From Oscillatoriales cyanobacterium (GTDB lineage Bacteria; Cyanobacteriota; Cyanobacteriia; Cyanobacteriales; Laspinemataceae), in assembly GCA_011390955.1 (NCBI GenBank), contig JAABRM010000009.1:117819-181818 (forward strand): a stretch of DNA of 64,000 nt, given 5' to 3'. Shown here in pieces: positions 50,759-58,663 of this stretch. The stretch's first letter is position 1. Each line of letters begins with the position of its first letter. The translations under genes and the position numbers were made by a program. The notes under the pieces were generated by a model that was given only the letters and a program-made list of their open reading frames with translations, did no database searches and had not been told where the DNA came from.

Positions 50759-52519
50759 TTAACTACGTTTCAACCACAACCCGAAAGCTGCGCCAAATCC
50801 AATAATCGGCAAGAGAATTAAGCTTAACTCGACAAATCGCCGTTGAATGGGGGTCATTACAATCCGTCGGTTGGTAATTTCTTGGGGACGGATGGAAAGT
50901 AATTCTTCTTGTTGTCCAGTTAACCAGTTTACCGAATTGAGAAATACATCTCCATTTAACTGCAATTCAAATAAGCCATTGATCGTAAATTCTGAATTGC
51001 CCAATACAACCATTCTGGCTTCGGGTAGGGTTTGATTGATAGTAGTTGGTTGTTGATTGGTTGGCTGAGTTTCAGTTTCCGCAGGAGTTTCGGGAGTTTC
51101 CGTTTCCGCAGTTTCAGTTTCCGCAGGAGTTTCGGGAGTTTCTGTTTCGGTTTCGAGAGTTTCCGCTTCGGTTTCGAGAGTTTCGGTTTCCGTTTCGGGA
51201 GTTTCGGTTTCCGCAGGAGTTGCGGTTTCGGGAGTTGCCGTGGCAAGGGGGCGATCGCCTCTAACCAAAGCCACCCCTAAATAGAGTGGTCCGGGGCGAT
51301 CTTTTTGGGGATCGAAGGATAAAGTCGGGTTATCCGGTTCACTTTCCGCCCAACTCGGTTCATTAGTAATCAGAAATGGGGTGGCTTCAATGCCTTCGAT
51401 TTCTTTAACCTGAATCGGTCGAGCTAAAGGGTAAAAAGAAACACCATTACCAAAGTCTCTGGTAATCGGATGGTTGCCATAATTGGTAATTAAAGGAGTC
51501 GCTGGCCCTAAGCGAAAAGCCTGACCATTTCCCGTGCCATCGATCGCTAATGTTTGGTCTAGGGTCACGCCCCATTCTTCTAATAGAGAATTGAGTCCAG
51601 GATCGGTTTTTGGATCGATCGCCAATAACAGATTACCACCGCGATTGAGATAGGCTTTAATCTCCTGGATTTCGCCGGGAGCCAGGGCGCGTTCTGGCCC
51701 GATGATTGCCAGTAAAGTGGCATCTTCGGGGATAGTTTTGCTTTCGATTAAATTAATCGGTGCGGTGGCAATATTTTGGGCTTGTAAGCCATTCACCGCC
51801 TGAGAAATGCTGCCCCCTCTAGGGTCTAAAGACCGTTGCCCATGACCCTGGAGAAAATAGACCTTACGGCGATCGCCCGTTAATCTAAGCAACCCATTGG
51901 TTAACTTTTCTTCCACCAGTGGAGTTTGTTGATTCACGGACTGGACAAACTCTCGCAACTCTCCATCACTGGAAGCCACATAAACATCGCCGACATTTCT
52001 GACTTCAAACTTGTTTGCTAAAGTTGGTTCTTGATAAGGATTGACAAACTGAAGCAATAACTTATCATTAGAAATTCGGCGATATTTGCCTAATAATTCT
52101 CTGGTTTGGGCATCCGGAGTTTGCGTAAACACCAAAACCTTTACTTGTGATGGCAAATTTTGGACAACTTGTTGGGTTTTCGGCGCTAGACTAAACTGTC
52201 GATTTTCCGTTAAGTCAATCTGATAAGAATAACGCAGCCCAAAAAAGTTAATTAATCCCAAGATAATTAAAATCGCGATCGTGGAAATAAAAGCATTGGC
52301 GCCCGCTTCCGTAGAGCGTTTTCCCCAAAATCCCGATCCAGAATTATCCTGAAAGATTAGCCATAACAAAAAACAAACAAGCCCCGCAACAATAAAGCCA
52401 ACGGGAATTGGTCCCCATTCGAGTAAAACATACCCAGAAGATAGACCAATAATAATCAAACACGGGGCAGCAAATAATAATGTATATTTCAAATATTTTG
52501 CCAAGGTTTTACCCTTCAT
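50759..52519 (-). CDS. GldG-like ABC-system protein
   Basis: A protein of 586 residues. N-terminal helices (LLFAAPCLIIIGLSSGYVLL; AFISTIAILIILGLINFFGLRYSY) lead into the GldG-type domain (YQIDLTENRQFSLAPKTQQVVQNLPSQVKVLVFTQ; LYFLQGHG-like VYFLQGHGQRSL) and a C-terminal helix (ELSLILLPIIGFGAAFGLWL). Residues about 425-495 are Glu/Thr/Pro repeats (ETETPETETET). It is the third gene of a minus-strand operon after the ATPase and permease. The family is linked to gliding in Bacteroidetes; its role in cyanobacteria is not established. Confidence 0.9.
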   Translation of the reverse strand: MKGKTLAKYLKYTLLFAAPCLIIIGLSSGYVLLEWGPIPVGFIVAGLVCFLLWLIFQDNSGSGFWGKRSTEAGANAFISTIAILIILGLINFFGLRYSYQIDLTENRQFSLAPKTQQVVQNLPSQVKVLVFTQTPDAQTRELLGKYRRISNDKLLLQFVNPYQEPTLANKFEVRNVGDVYVASSDGELREFVQSVNQQTPLVEEKLTNGLLRLTGDRRKVYFLQGHGQRSLDPRGGSISQAVNGLQAQNIATAPINLIESKTIPEDATLLAIIGPERALAPGEIQEIKAYLNRGGNLLLAIDPKTDPGLNSLLEEWGVTLDQTLAIDGTGNGQAFRLGPATPLITNYGNHPITRDFGNGVSFYPLARPIQVKEIEGIEATPFLITNEPSWAESEPDNPTLSFDPQKDRPGPLYLGVALVRGDRPLATATPETATPAETETPETETETLETEAETLETETETPETPAETETAETETPETPAETETQPTNQQPTTINQTLPEARMVVLGNSEFTINGLFELQLNGDVFLNSVNWLTGQQEELLSIRPQEITNRRIVMTPIQRRFVELSLILLPIIGFGAAFGLWLKRS

Positions 52520-52554
52520 AATTGTTACAGATTTTATCCCACGTTAGCAAATGA

Positions 52555-53412
52555 TTAAGAACGGCCAAATTTCAGGGCTTCAATATATTGAGCCGTGAGA
52601 AATACTCCTAAGATAATATAACTCACTAACATCATTACACTACTGGTGTCCCAGACCCCTCGAATCAGATTGGCGTAATGTTTTTGCACGGATAAATAAG
52701 CGATAATTTCTCCGACTCTAGATAAAATCGATAAATCTAAAGTAGTTAACCAATTTCCCACGGATTCCAGTGAAGCCAATAATAGGACTAAAGCAAAGGT
52801 GAGAATGGCGGCAAAAATTGTACTTTCACTCAAGCAAGAGATAAACATTCCCAAAGAAAGAATGCTGGCAGCGAGCAGAAGTAAGGCTAGATGAGCTAAT
52901 ATCGGCACCGCTGGAGGCATGGGTGGTTGCGCCGCATTAAATGCGATGATTTCACAAAATAATAGGGGTGCCACCATCACCGTATAAAAGGTAAAAACTC
53001 CGAGGAGTTTTCCCAGGGCAACTCCCCAGTTGGTAATCGGTGAAGTGGCTAATAGTTCCAAGGTGCCGCGCTTGCGTTCTTCGGCATAAAGTCCCATAGA
53101 AAGAATGGGTAAAATAAATAAGGAAAGGGATGAAATTACCTGCAAAAAAAGTTGCAGAAATTCATAGGGGACATCCATAGAAGTGGGGACTAACATTCCC
53201 ATTTGGGCGTATTGTTCGCGACATTGAGCCCCACAAGCGTCAATCTGGGCTGCTTGGGCGATCGCGCCAGTTGGTCCTAATAGAATTAACCAAAATAATA
53301 ACCCAGTTAGTAACCAAAAGACCCCAGCGATCGCATAGGCTAAAGGAGAGACAAAATAACTCTGTAACTCGCGGCGATAAATTGCCCCAAGATTGCCAAC
53401 AAAAATCCGCAT
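52555..53412 (-). CDS. ABC transporter permease, GldF/ABC-2 type
   Basis: A protein of 285 residues with six helices (PLAYAIAGVFWLLTGLLFWLIL; FLQVISSLSLFILPILSMGLYAEERKRGTLELL, the conserved ABC-2 motif; VFTYTVMV region; ILAHLALLLLAASILSLGMFI; AAILTFALVLLLASL; MMLVSYIILGVFLTAQYIE). An insert of ~40 residues lies between helices 1 and 2. The start ATG directly follows the ATPase stop (0-nt gap). Confidence 0.9.
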   Translation of the reverse strand: MRIFVGNLGAIYRRELQSYFVSPLAYAIAGVFWLLTGLLFWLILLGPTGAIAQAAQIDACGAQCREQYAQMGMLVPTSMDVPYEFLQLFLQVISSLSLFILPILSMGLYAEERKRGTLELLATSPITNWGVALGKLLGVFTFYTVMVAPLLFCEIIAFNAAQPPMPPAVPILAHLALLLLAASILSLGMFISCLSESTIFAAILTFALVLLLASLESVGNWLTTLDLSILSRVGEIIAYLSVQKHYANLIRGVWDTSSVMMLVSYIILGVFLTAQYIEALKFGRS

Positions 53413-55131
53413 CTATTCTTCTCCTAATTCCTTGGGTTGCTCTACCAAATTACTCTCGGATTTTTCCGCAACATTTTCCGAATTTTCTGCAATTTCTGCT
53501 TGAATTTCGGTCAGCATTTGTAACTTGGTATTGGATTGTAACTTGGTATCCGCAACATTTTCCGAATTTTCTGCAATTTCTGCTTGAATTTCGGTCAGCA
53601 TTTGTAACTTGGTATTTGATTGTAACTTGGTATCCGGGACTTTGGTGATTGGTTCTGACTGTAACTTGGTATCCGAGACTTTGGTGCTTGGTTCTGACTG
53701 TATCTTAATATCAGAATTTTCGCCGATTGTTTCAGGTGCTAAGTTAACATCGGCTTTTGTGCCGATGGTTTCTGATTCTAATGATTCTGAATCAGAGGAT
53801 ATCTCTGGTTTTTCCGGGGCGATCGCCTCTAGTTTTTCTGACTCAAGTTGAGTTTTCGGGGACTTTTGCTCTGGTGATTTTTTCCCTTTTGCCACAGGTT
53901 GTTTGTCCACTGGTTTGCGATCGCTTTTTTTAAACCAGTTCCACAAAAACGCCAGAGGGTTTCGGGTTTTTTTCGGGGAAGATTCTGTTTCTACCGGCGC
54001 ATCATCCCACCATTCCAGAGAAGAAGGCAACGGGGGATACTTTTCCTCAACTGCCTCTGAATGTATCTGGGAGAAATCTATCGGAGTGGCTGGGTCTTCC
54101 GCGATCGGTTCATCCCACCACTCTTGAGAAGAGGGTAAAACTGAAACTTTTTCATTCTGGTTTTCATTCTGGTCATTATTGGCAGGCATATCTGCTGAGG
54201 TCAACCGTAAAAATACATCTTCTAAACTGGTGCCCAGACGCCGCATTTCATACAATTTCACCCCAACCCCAGACAAACTGCTGGTAATTTTTGGGGCAAC
54301 TTCCACCTCTGGCGCCGCTGTCACCCGAAACCGATAGCGATTGGTGGGCAAATGCTCGTGGGAAAGCAATTCAACCGCCGTGACTCCAGATAAATCTTGA
54401 ATCATCCGTTGAATTAGCTGGGGATTTTTGGCTTCTAATTCCACTTGATAGGCGGATTTACCCTGGGTTTGCTCCATCAAATTTTCCAGAGAATCACTAG
54501 CTACCACGATCCCGCGATTAATAATCGCCACTTGGGAGCAGGTCATACTGACTTCTGGCAAAATATGCGTGGATAAAATAATCGTGTGATCTCCCGCAAG
54601 GCTTTTGATCAGGTTGCGGACTTCGATAATTTGCCGGGGATCCAGTCCGACGGTGGGTTCATCCAGGATAATCACGGGTGGGTTGTGAACGATCGCTTGA
54701 GCAATACCGACCCGTTGACGAAAACCTTTGGAAAGTTTACGAATCGTGACTTGGCGCTTTTCCTCTAAGCCACAGCGGGCGATCGCCTGGTTTACTTTGG
54801 TGGGGCGATCGCCAGCGGAAACCCGCTTTAACCGCGCCACAAAATGCAAATATCCCTCCACGGTCATCTCTGGATACAATGGCGGTACTTCTGGCAAATA
54901 ACCAATTGTTTGCCGCACGGCCATAGAATTCTCATGCACGTCATAACCGGCAATTCTGGCGGTTCCCGTGGTTGCTGGCAAATAGCCCGCTAAAATTCGC
55001 ATAGTTGTCGTTTTCCCTGCCCCATTCGGGCCGAGAAACCCCAGAATTTCCCCTTGCTCTACCGCAAAGGTGACATCCTGAATTGCTGAGGTCGATCCAT
55101 AAGTTTTACTCAGATGCTCAACTGAAATCAT
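53413..55131 (-). CDS. ABC transporter ATP-binding protein with long disordered tail
   Basis: A protein of 572 residues. The ATPase core is residues 1-225 with Walker A (GPNGAGKTTTM), signature LSKGFRQRVGIAQAI and Walker B (VIILDEPTVGLDP), then a short C-terminal domain to about 310. The remaining ~260 residues are unusual. Two LPSSxEWWD motifs, a basic WNWFKKSDRK segment, a run of TKLQSEP-like motifs and a 28-residue perfect repeat (TKLQMLTEIQAEIAENS) follow. Family ATPases normally end near 310-330. It is the first gene of the operon. Confidence 0.92.
   Translation of the reverse strand: MISVEHLSKTYGSTSAIQDVTFAVEQGEILGFLGPNGAGKTTTMRILAGYLPATTGTARIAGYDVHENSMAVRQTIGYLPEVPPLYPEMTVEGYLHFVARLKRVSAGDRPTKVNQAIARCGLEEKRQVTIRKLSKGFRQRVGIAQAIVHNPPVIILDEPTVGLDPRQIIEVRNLIKSLAGDHTIILSTHILPEVSMTCSQVAIINRGIVVASDSLENLMEQTQGKSAYQVELEAKNPQLIQRMIQDLSGVTAVELLSHEHLPTNRYRFRVTAAPEVEVAPKITSSLSGVGVKLYEMRRLGTSLEDVFLRLTSADMPANNDQNENQNEKVSVLPSSQEWWDEPIAEDPATPIDFSQIHSEAVEEKYPPLPSSLEWWDDAPVETESSPKKTRNPLAFLWNWFKKSDRKPVDKQPVAKGKKSPEQKSPKTQLESEKLEAIAPEKPEISSDSESLESETIGTKADVNLAPETIGENSDIKIQSEPSTKVSDTKLQSEPITKVPDTKLQSNTKLQMLTEIQAEIAENSENVADTKLQSNTKLQMLTEIQAEIAENSENVAEKSESNLVEQPKELGEE
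53465..53632. repeat. 84-bp direct repeat in the ATPase tail
   Basis: Two copies at 53465-53548 and 53549-53632 encode a duplicated 28-residue block. The copies differ at very few bases, so the duplication is recent. Confidence 0.88.
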
Positions 55132-55839
55132 GGACGAAATCTTGTTTATGGTTGATTAATCGCTTGCCGGTGTCACCAGCGGAAATGGACATCTCCCTGA
55201 ACTTCAGGGTTCCCCCACTGTCCGCTCATTTTTTCTTCAAAGTATAAACCAATTAATCGTGATTCGATCGCTTATATCACCGATCGGATATTGAGTTGCG
55301 ACTTGGTGTTAGGATTTTTTATCATAGTGAATCGGTTTGGCACTTAGCACTCTGGGGAAATTAGCACTCTGCTTTCACGGCGATCGCGAATTAGTCGAAT
55401 TAGTCTGTGCCGCAAATATCCTCCTTAAATATCCTCCTTAAATATCCTCCTTGATTAATCAGTGACAATGGTCGTTGGTAATTACCCTTCTGTGTTCTCT
55501 CATGGTTGATGGTCAACAAATGCCAGAAATTTTCCATAACTTAGATCGACCGATCGCCGATCTAACTGAAATTAAACCGCAATTATTGATAAGTTATTTC
55601 CTAGATGATACTGACACTTAAACTAGCCATAAAAAACCGATGGCTGATTTCAAAACAATCAATTTTTCTTAAAAGCGATCGCCCTCCCCGCCCAACATCT
55701 GTTAATGTTAATTTTTGTTAAACAACCTGAAGATTTTTGGTTTTTATCAAAAACTATGCTAGATTGCTCAGTAATTTAATGATTTCGGTGCCAGGTTTTG
55801 TTTCCAGTGACAAGCTTTTCGCTCATAGTCTCAACAGGC
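55132..55839. other. Gene-free region between the ABC operon and rbp
   Basis: Three exact 13-bp units AAATATCCTCCTT (55414-55452) lie here; on the minus strand each reads AAGGAGGATATTT. A 39-codon frame at 55502-55621 starts MVDGQQMPEIFHNL but has no ribosome-binding site and no known family. The rest is AT-rich upstream sequence of the RNA-binding-protein gene. Confidence 0.45.
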
Positions 55840-55885
55840 TTATCTCCGAAATCTCCATCTACAGAACCCTGATTTTTGGAGATAA
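55840..55885 (+). promoter_or_regulatory. Candidate SD-sequestering leader hairpin
   Basis: TTATCTCC (55840-55847) is perfectly complementary to GGAGATAA (55878-55885), which contains the Shine-Dalgarno GGAG 7 nt before the ATG. A second ATCTCC (55851-55856) can pair with the same GGAGAT. A temperature- or protein-dependent switch is possible. Confidence 0.5.
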
Positions 55886-55888
55886 CAG

Positions 55889-56200
55889 ATGTCAATTTAT
55901 GTAGGTAACTTACCCTACGAAGTAACCCCAGAAGCTTTAACCACCGCATTTGCTGAATATGGCAATGTCACACGGGTTAATCTGCCCACAGACCGGGAAA
56001 CCGGACGCCTGCGCGGTTTTGGCTTTGTGGAAATGTCAACAGAAGCCGAAGAAGCAGCCGCGATCGGTGCCCTCGATGGCGCCGAATGGATGGGTCGTCA
56101 GATGAAAGTGAACAAAGCCAAACCTCGTGAAAGCCGTGGTGGTGGCGGTGGTGGCGGTGGTGGTGGCCGCCGCAGAGACGACTCCTATCGTCGCTACTAA
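55889..56200 (+). CDS. rbp: RRM-type glycine-rich RNA-binding protein
   Basis: A protein of 103 residues. One RRM with RNP2 (IYVGNLPYEV) and RNP1 (LRGFGFVEM) takes residues 1-80; the tail is Gly-rich (GGGGGGGGGGRRRDDSY). This is the cyanobacterial Rbp family; several members are cold-induced in Anabaena and Synechocystis and bind or stabilise mRNAs. GGAG precedes the ATG by 7 nt, and the leader can hide it. A strong terminator follows, so it is monocistronic. Confidence 0.95.
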   Translation: MSIYVGNLPYEVTPEALTTAFAEYGNVTRVNLPTDRETGRLRGFGFVEMSTEAEEAAAIGALDGAEWMGRQMKVNKAKPRESRGGGGGGGGGGRRRDDSYRRY

Positions 56201-56256
56201 ATCCTTAATCCCGCCAATTTTTCAACTATAAAATTACAAGTTGTAAATTAATCTTT

Positions 56257-56290
56257 AAAAAGGTTCAAGCAGTTATGTTTGAACCTTTTT
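56257..56290 (+). terminator. Terminator of rbp
   Basis: AAAAAGGTTCAA, a short loop, then TTGAACCTTTTT; the U-run follows directly. Confidence 0.88.
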
Positions 56291-56456
56291 AGGTTTTTAG
56301 GCTATTTTTTGACGGTTACTGGCATCACTGTGATGACGAAAGCACGAGTAAAGGGAAGATTTTTTCGCCGCACAGAAAAGGAAAATTCACATTGCCTCGT
56401 ACAATTAACTTGGCGCATTCTATGAATATACTGCATGAATATTAGGAGGCTACTAG

Positions 56457-56762
56457 ATGCCAATTGCTGTTGGAGTGATTCAAACCGATGGGTTTCCCGC
56501 TGTTCTGGCCGCTGCCGATGCGATGGTCAAAGCAGCGCGAGTCACCTTAGTGTATTATGGCCTAGCTGAACGAGCGCAGTTTTTGGTGGCAATTCGCGGC
56601 CCGGTTTCTGAGGTGAAAGTGTCGATGGCAGCGGGAATTGAAGCTGGGAATAAGGTTGGCGCGGAAAAGGTGCTGACTCATTATATTGTTCCCAATCCCC
56701 CGGAAAATATCGTATCGGTTTTACCTATTGAGTACACCGCCAAGAGTGAGCCATTCCGATGA
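56457..56762 (+). CDS. ccmK3: Carboxysome shell protein CcmK3-like
   Basis: A protein of 101 residues with a single BMC domain. The pore region, normally YxKxGSG/A, reads YYGLAERAQF, and the following GPVSEVKVSM is CcmK3-like. In CcmK3 the altered loop prevents homohexamers and leads to mixed CcmK3-CcmK4 hexamers. AGGAGG precedes the ATG. It is followed after 142 bp by ccmK4, the usual satellite pair away from the ccmKLMN operon. Confidence 0.92.
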   Translation: MPIAVGVIQTDGFPAVLAAADAMVKAARVTLVYYGLAERAQFLVAIRGPVSEVKVSMAAGIEAGNKVGAEKVLTHYIVPNPPENIVSVLPIEYTAKSEPFR

Positions 56763-56904
56763 TGTCATATTGCTATCTCGCTCGGCTTCGCAGGGCGAAA
56801 ATTTTTATCCGTGCGATTGCTACTTCGTGTTTTGATAAAAAAAGCAGCGATTAGTTCGTACAATTATTCGTTGGCAACAAGTTCATTGAGTCAGGAGATG
56901 AAAA

Positions 56905-57264
56905 ATGTCCCCACAACAAGCAGTTGGCTCCCTTGAAACTAAAGGGTTTCCCGGTGTTTTAGCGGCTGCCGACGCGATGGTAAAAGCAGGGCGTGTAACC
57001 CTGGTCGGCTATTTGCGTTGCGGTTCCGCTCGTTTTATGGTGGTGATCCGAGGGGATGTCTCGGAAGTGAAAACCGCAATGGATGCGGGAATTGCCGCAG
57101 CAGAAAATACTTACGGTTCCGCCCTGGAAAGTTGGGTGATTATTGCCCGTCCCCATGAAAACGTGGTGGCGATTTTACCCATCGACTTTAGCCCAGAGGT
57201 GCAAGAGTTCCGTGATGCGGTAGAAGGAATCACCATTCCCGGAAGACCGAGTAATCGACCTTAG
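56905..57264 (+). CDS. ccmK4: Carboxysome shell protein CcmK4-like
   Basis: A protein of 119 residues with a single BMC domain. The pore motif YLRCGSARF fits CcmK4 (YxRAGSARF type) with a Cys in place of Ala. The C-terminal tail (VEGITIPGRPSNRP) is longer than in CcmK1/2. It forms part of the icosahedral shell and probably tunes metabolite permeability. AGGAG lies about 9 nt before the ATG. Confidence 0.93.
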   Translation: MSPQQAVGSLETKGFPGVLAAADAMVKAGRVTLVGYLRCGSARFMVVIRGDVSEVKTAMDAGIAAAENTYGSALESWVIIARPHENVVAILPIDFSPEVQEFRDAVEGITIPGRPSNRP

Positions 57265-57497
57265 TTGAGTTGATCTAAATCAATTTAACGAGAGTGACAC
57301 TGGGGTGCGAGGAAGAGAAACTATTAGCTTTCTTTGCAGATTCATGGCAACTTAAAAAATAAACGACCGGGTAGACGGTCATCACCGCGCTGCATCTCTT
57401 ACCCGAAATTAAGTCCATGTATCCGTCGGGAAAGCTAATCCCATTTTTGGGCAAAAGTCGAGGCGATCGCGTCTGTGGTTACTTTGGTTTTTCCGAT

Positions 57498-58076
57498 CTA
57501 ATCGGAGCGATTTGAGCGATTCTGAGTCATTTGTTCTAGCCACCGTTGACCGAGGCGATACCATCGTTTCACTTTCAGATCCAAGGAGTAGCCCCGACGA
57601 GTGGCACAGATGACCGTCCCGGCAATGCGATCGTGGAATGTTTGTTTGGTTAAAGGATCGGTGTTGACTAGGCTACAGTCGATCGCTAAGGGCAATAGTA
57701 AGAGTAATCCAATCCCCGAACCGGGGCGAATATATTCTAAACCGATATAGACTAAGAGCACTTCGATGCCCATTAAGCCTTCTCGTTTAAATAAATCCAC
57801 CAGTTCCGGCACTCGGGCAAACCTCACATCCACCACTTTCATATCCAAAGCCCAACGACCTAAACTTTGGCCTTGATTTATGGTGACTAGAATGATTCGC
57901 ATCCCCAACCAGAGGAGCAAAAATAATAAGGCTTCATCAACCCCGACTCCCGGTTCACTGCTGGAGGTGGCGAGAGAACTGACTAGGGACACTGCCCAGT
58001 AGTCAATGAATAAAGCCAGCCCTCGGCGCCATGTCTGCACTTTCGGCAAACTGGCGATCGCTCGGTCATTTTCCAT
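57498..58076 (-). CDS. RDD-family membrane protein
   Basis: A protein of 192 residues from ATG 58076, which has AAGGAG 8 nt upstream. The RDD signature is WRRGLALFIDYWAVSLVSSL and GQSLGRWALDMKVVD, with further helices (ALLFLLLWLGMRIILVTI; GSGIGLLLLLPLAIDC) and the end motif TFHDRIAGTVI. RDD proteins are membrane proteins with proposed transport roles (for example Na+/Li+ exchange in one bacterium); none is shown here. It converges with ccmK4. Confidence 0.88.
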   Translation of the reverse strand: MENDRAIASLPKVQTWRRGLALFIDYWAVSLVSSLATSSSEPGVGVDEALLFLLLWLGMRIILVTINQGQSLGRWALDMKVVDVRFARVPELVDLFKREGLMGIEVLLVYIGLEYIRPGSGIGLLLLLPLAIDCSLVNTDPLTKQTFHDRIAGTVICATRRGYSLDLKVKRWYRLGQRWLEQMTQNRSNRSD

Positions 58077-58245
58077 AAAATATCTCCTTATCCGGTGAAG
58101 TGCGATCGATCGTCGCTCGGAATCCCCCAAAAATTTTTTGCATCGCACCGTTACATAAGATCCTACTTTATGGCATGGATTATGGCAGAGATTATGGTGA
58201 AGCGATCGTTAAGTGCAGCGACCGGATTCCCCATGAGTACCAAAT

Positions 58246-58352
58246 ATCAAATATCAACAATCAACAATCAACAATCAACAATCAACAATCAACAATCAAC
58301 AATCAACAATCAACAATCAACAATCAACAATCAACAATCAACAAACAACAAT
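58246..58352. repeat. AACAATC heptamer array, regular
   Basis: About 14 nearly perfect 7-bp units, the most regular array in the window. Frames through it give only STINNQQ repeats. The region 58353-58663 after it is AT-rich and holds no gene. Confidence 0.9.
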
Positions 58353-58663
58353 CAACAATTTAGCAAATTTGGTATTATGTTTATTTTTGGTGTGATTACC
58401 GGGCTGATTGGGAGTTAATATCAAAAAATCATATTTTCTTGATAGTTTTTAATTCAATAAAAAAGAATAATTTAATTTTTTATAAAAACAACATTGGTGT
58501 TTTTTAAAATTGATTACCAGAAAATTAAATTTAGTTTTGGGCGACATCACGACATATCGATCGCTACCCAGGGTTTTTTAGACAATCTTTAAGGGAATGA
58601 GCTAAACTGAGATTATTCTAAAATATTTTTCAGAATTCAGTTCACGACTCTATTCACTGCTCT

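Noticed and set aside
55502..55621. 39-codon frame MVDGQQMPEIFHNL...
   Set aside because: No ribosome-binding site, no known family, and short enough to be chance; mentioned only in the intergenic note.
58095..58418. Open frame of about 107 codons rich in STINNQQ
   Set aside because: It is produced by the 7-bp array, which is open in several frames; upstream part overlaps the RDD gene start region.
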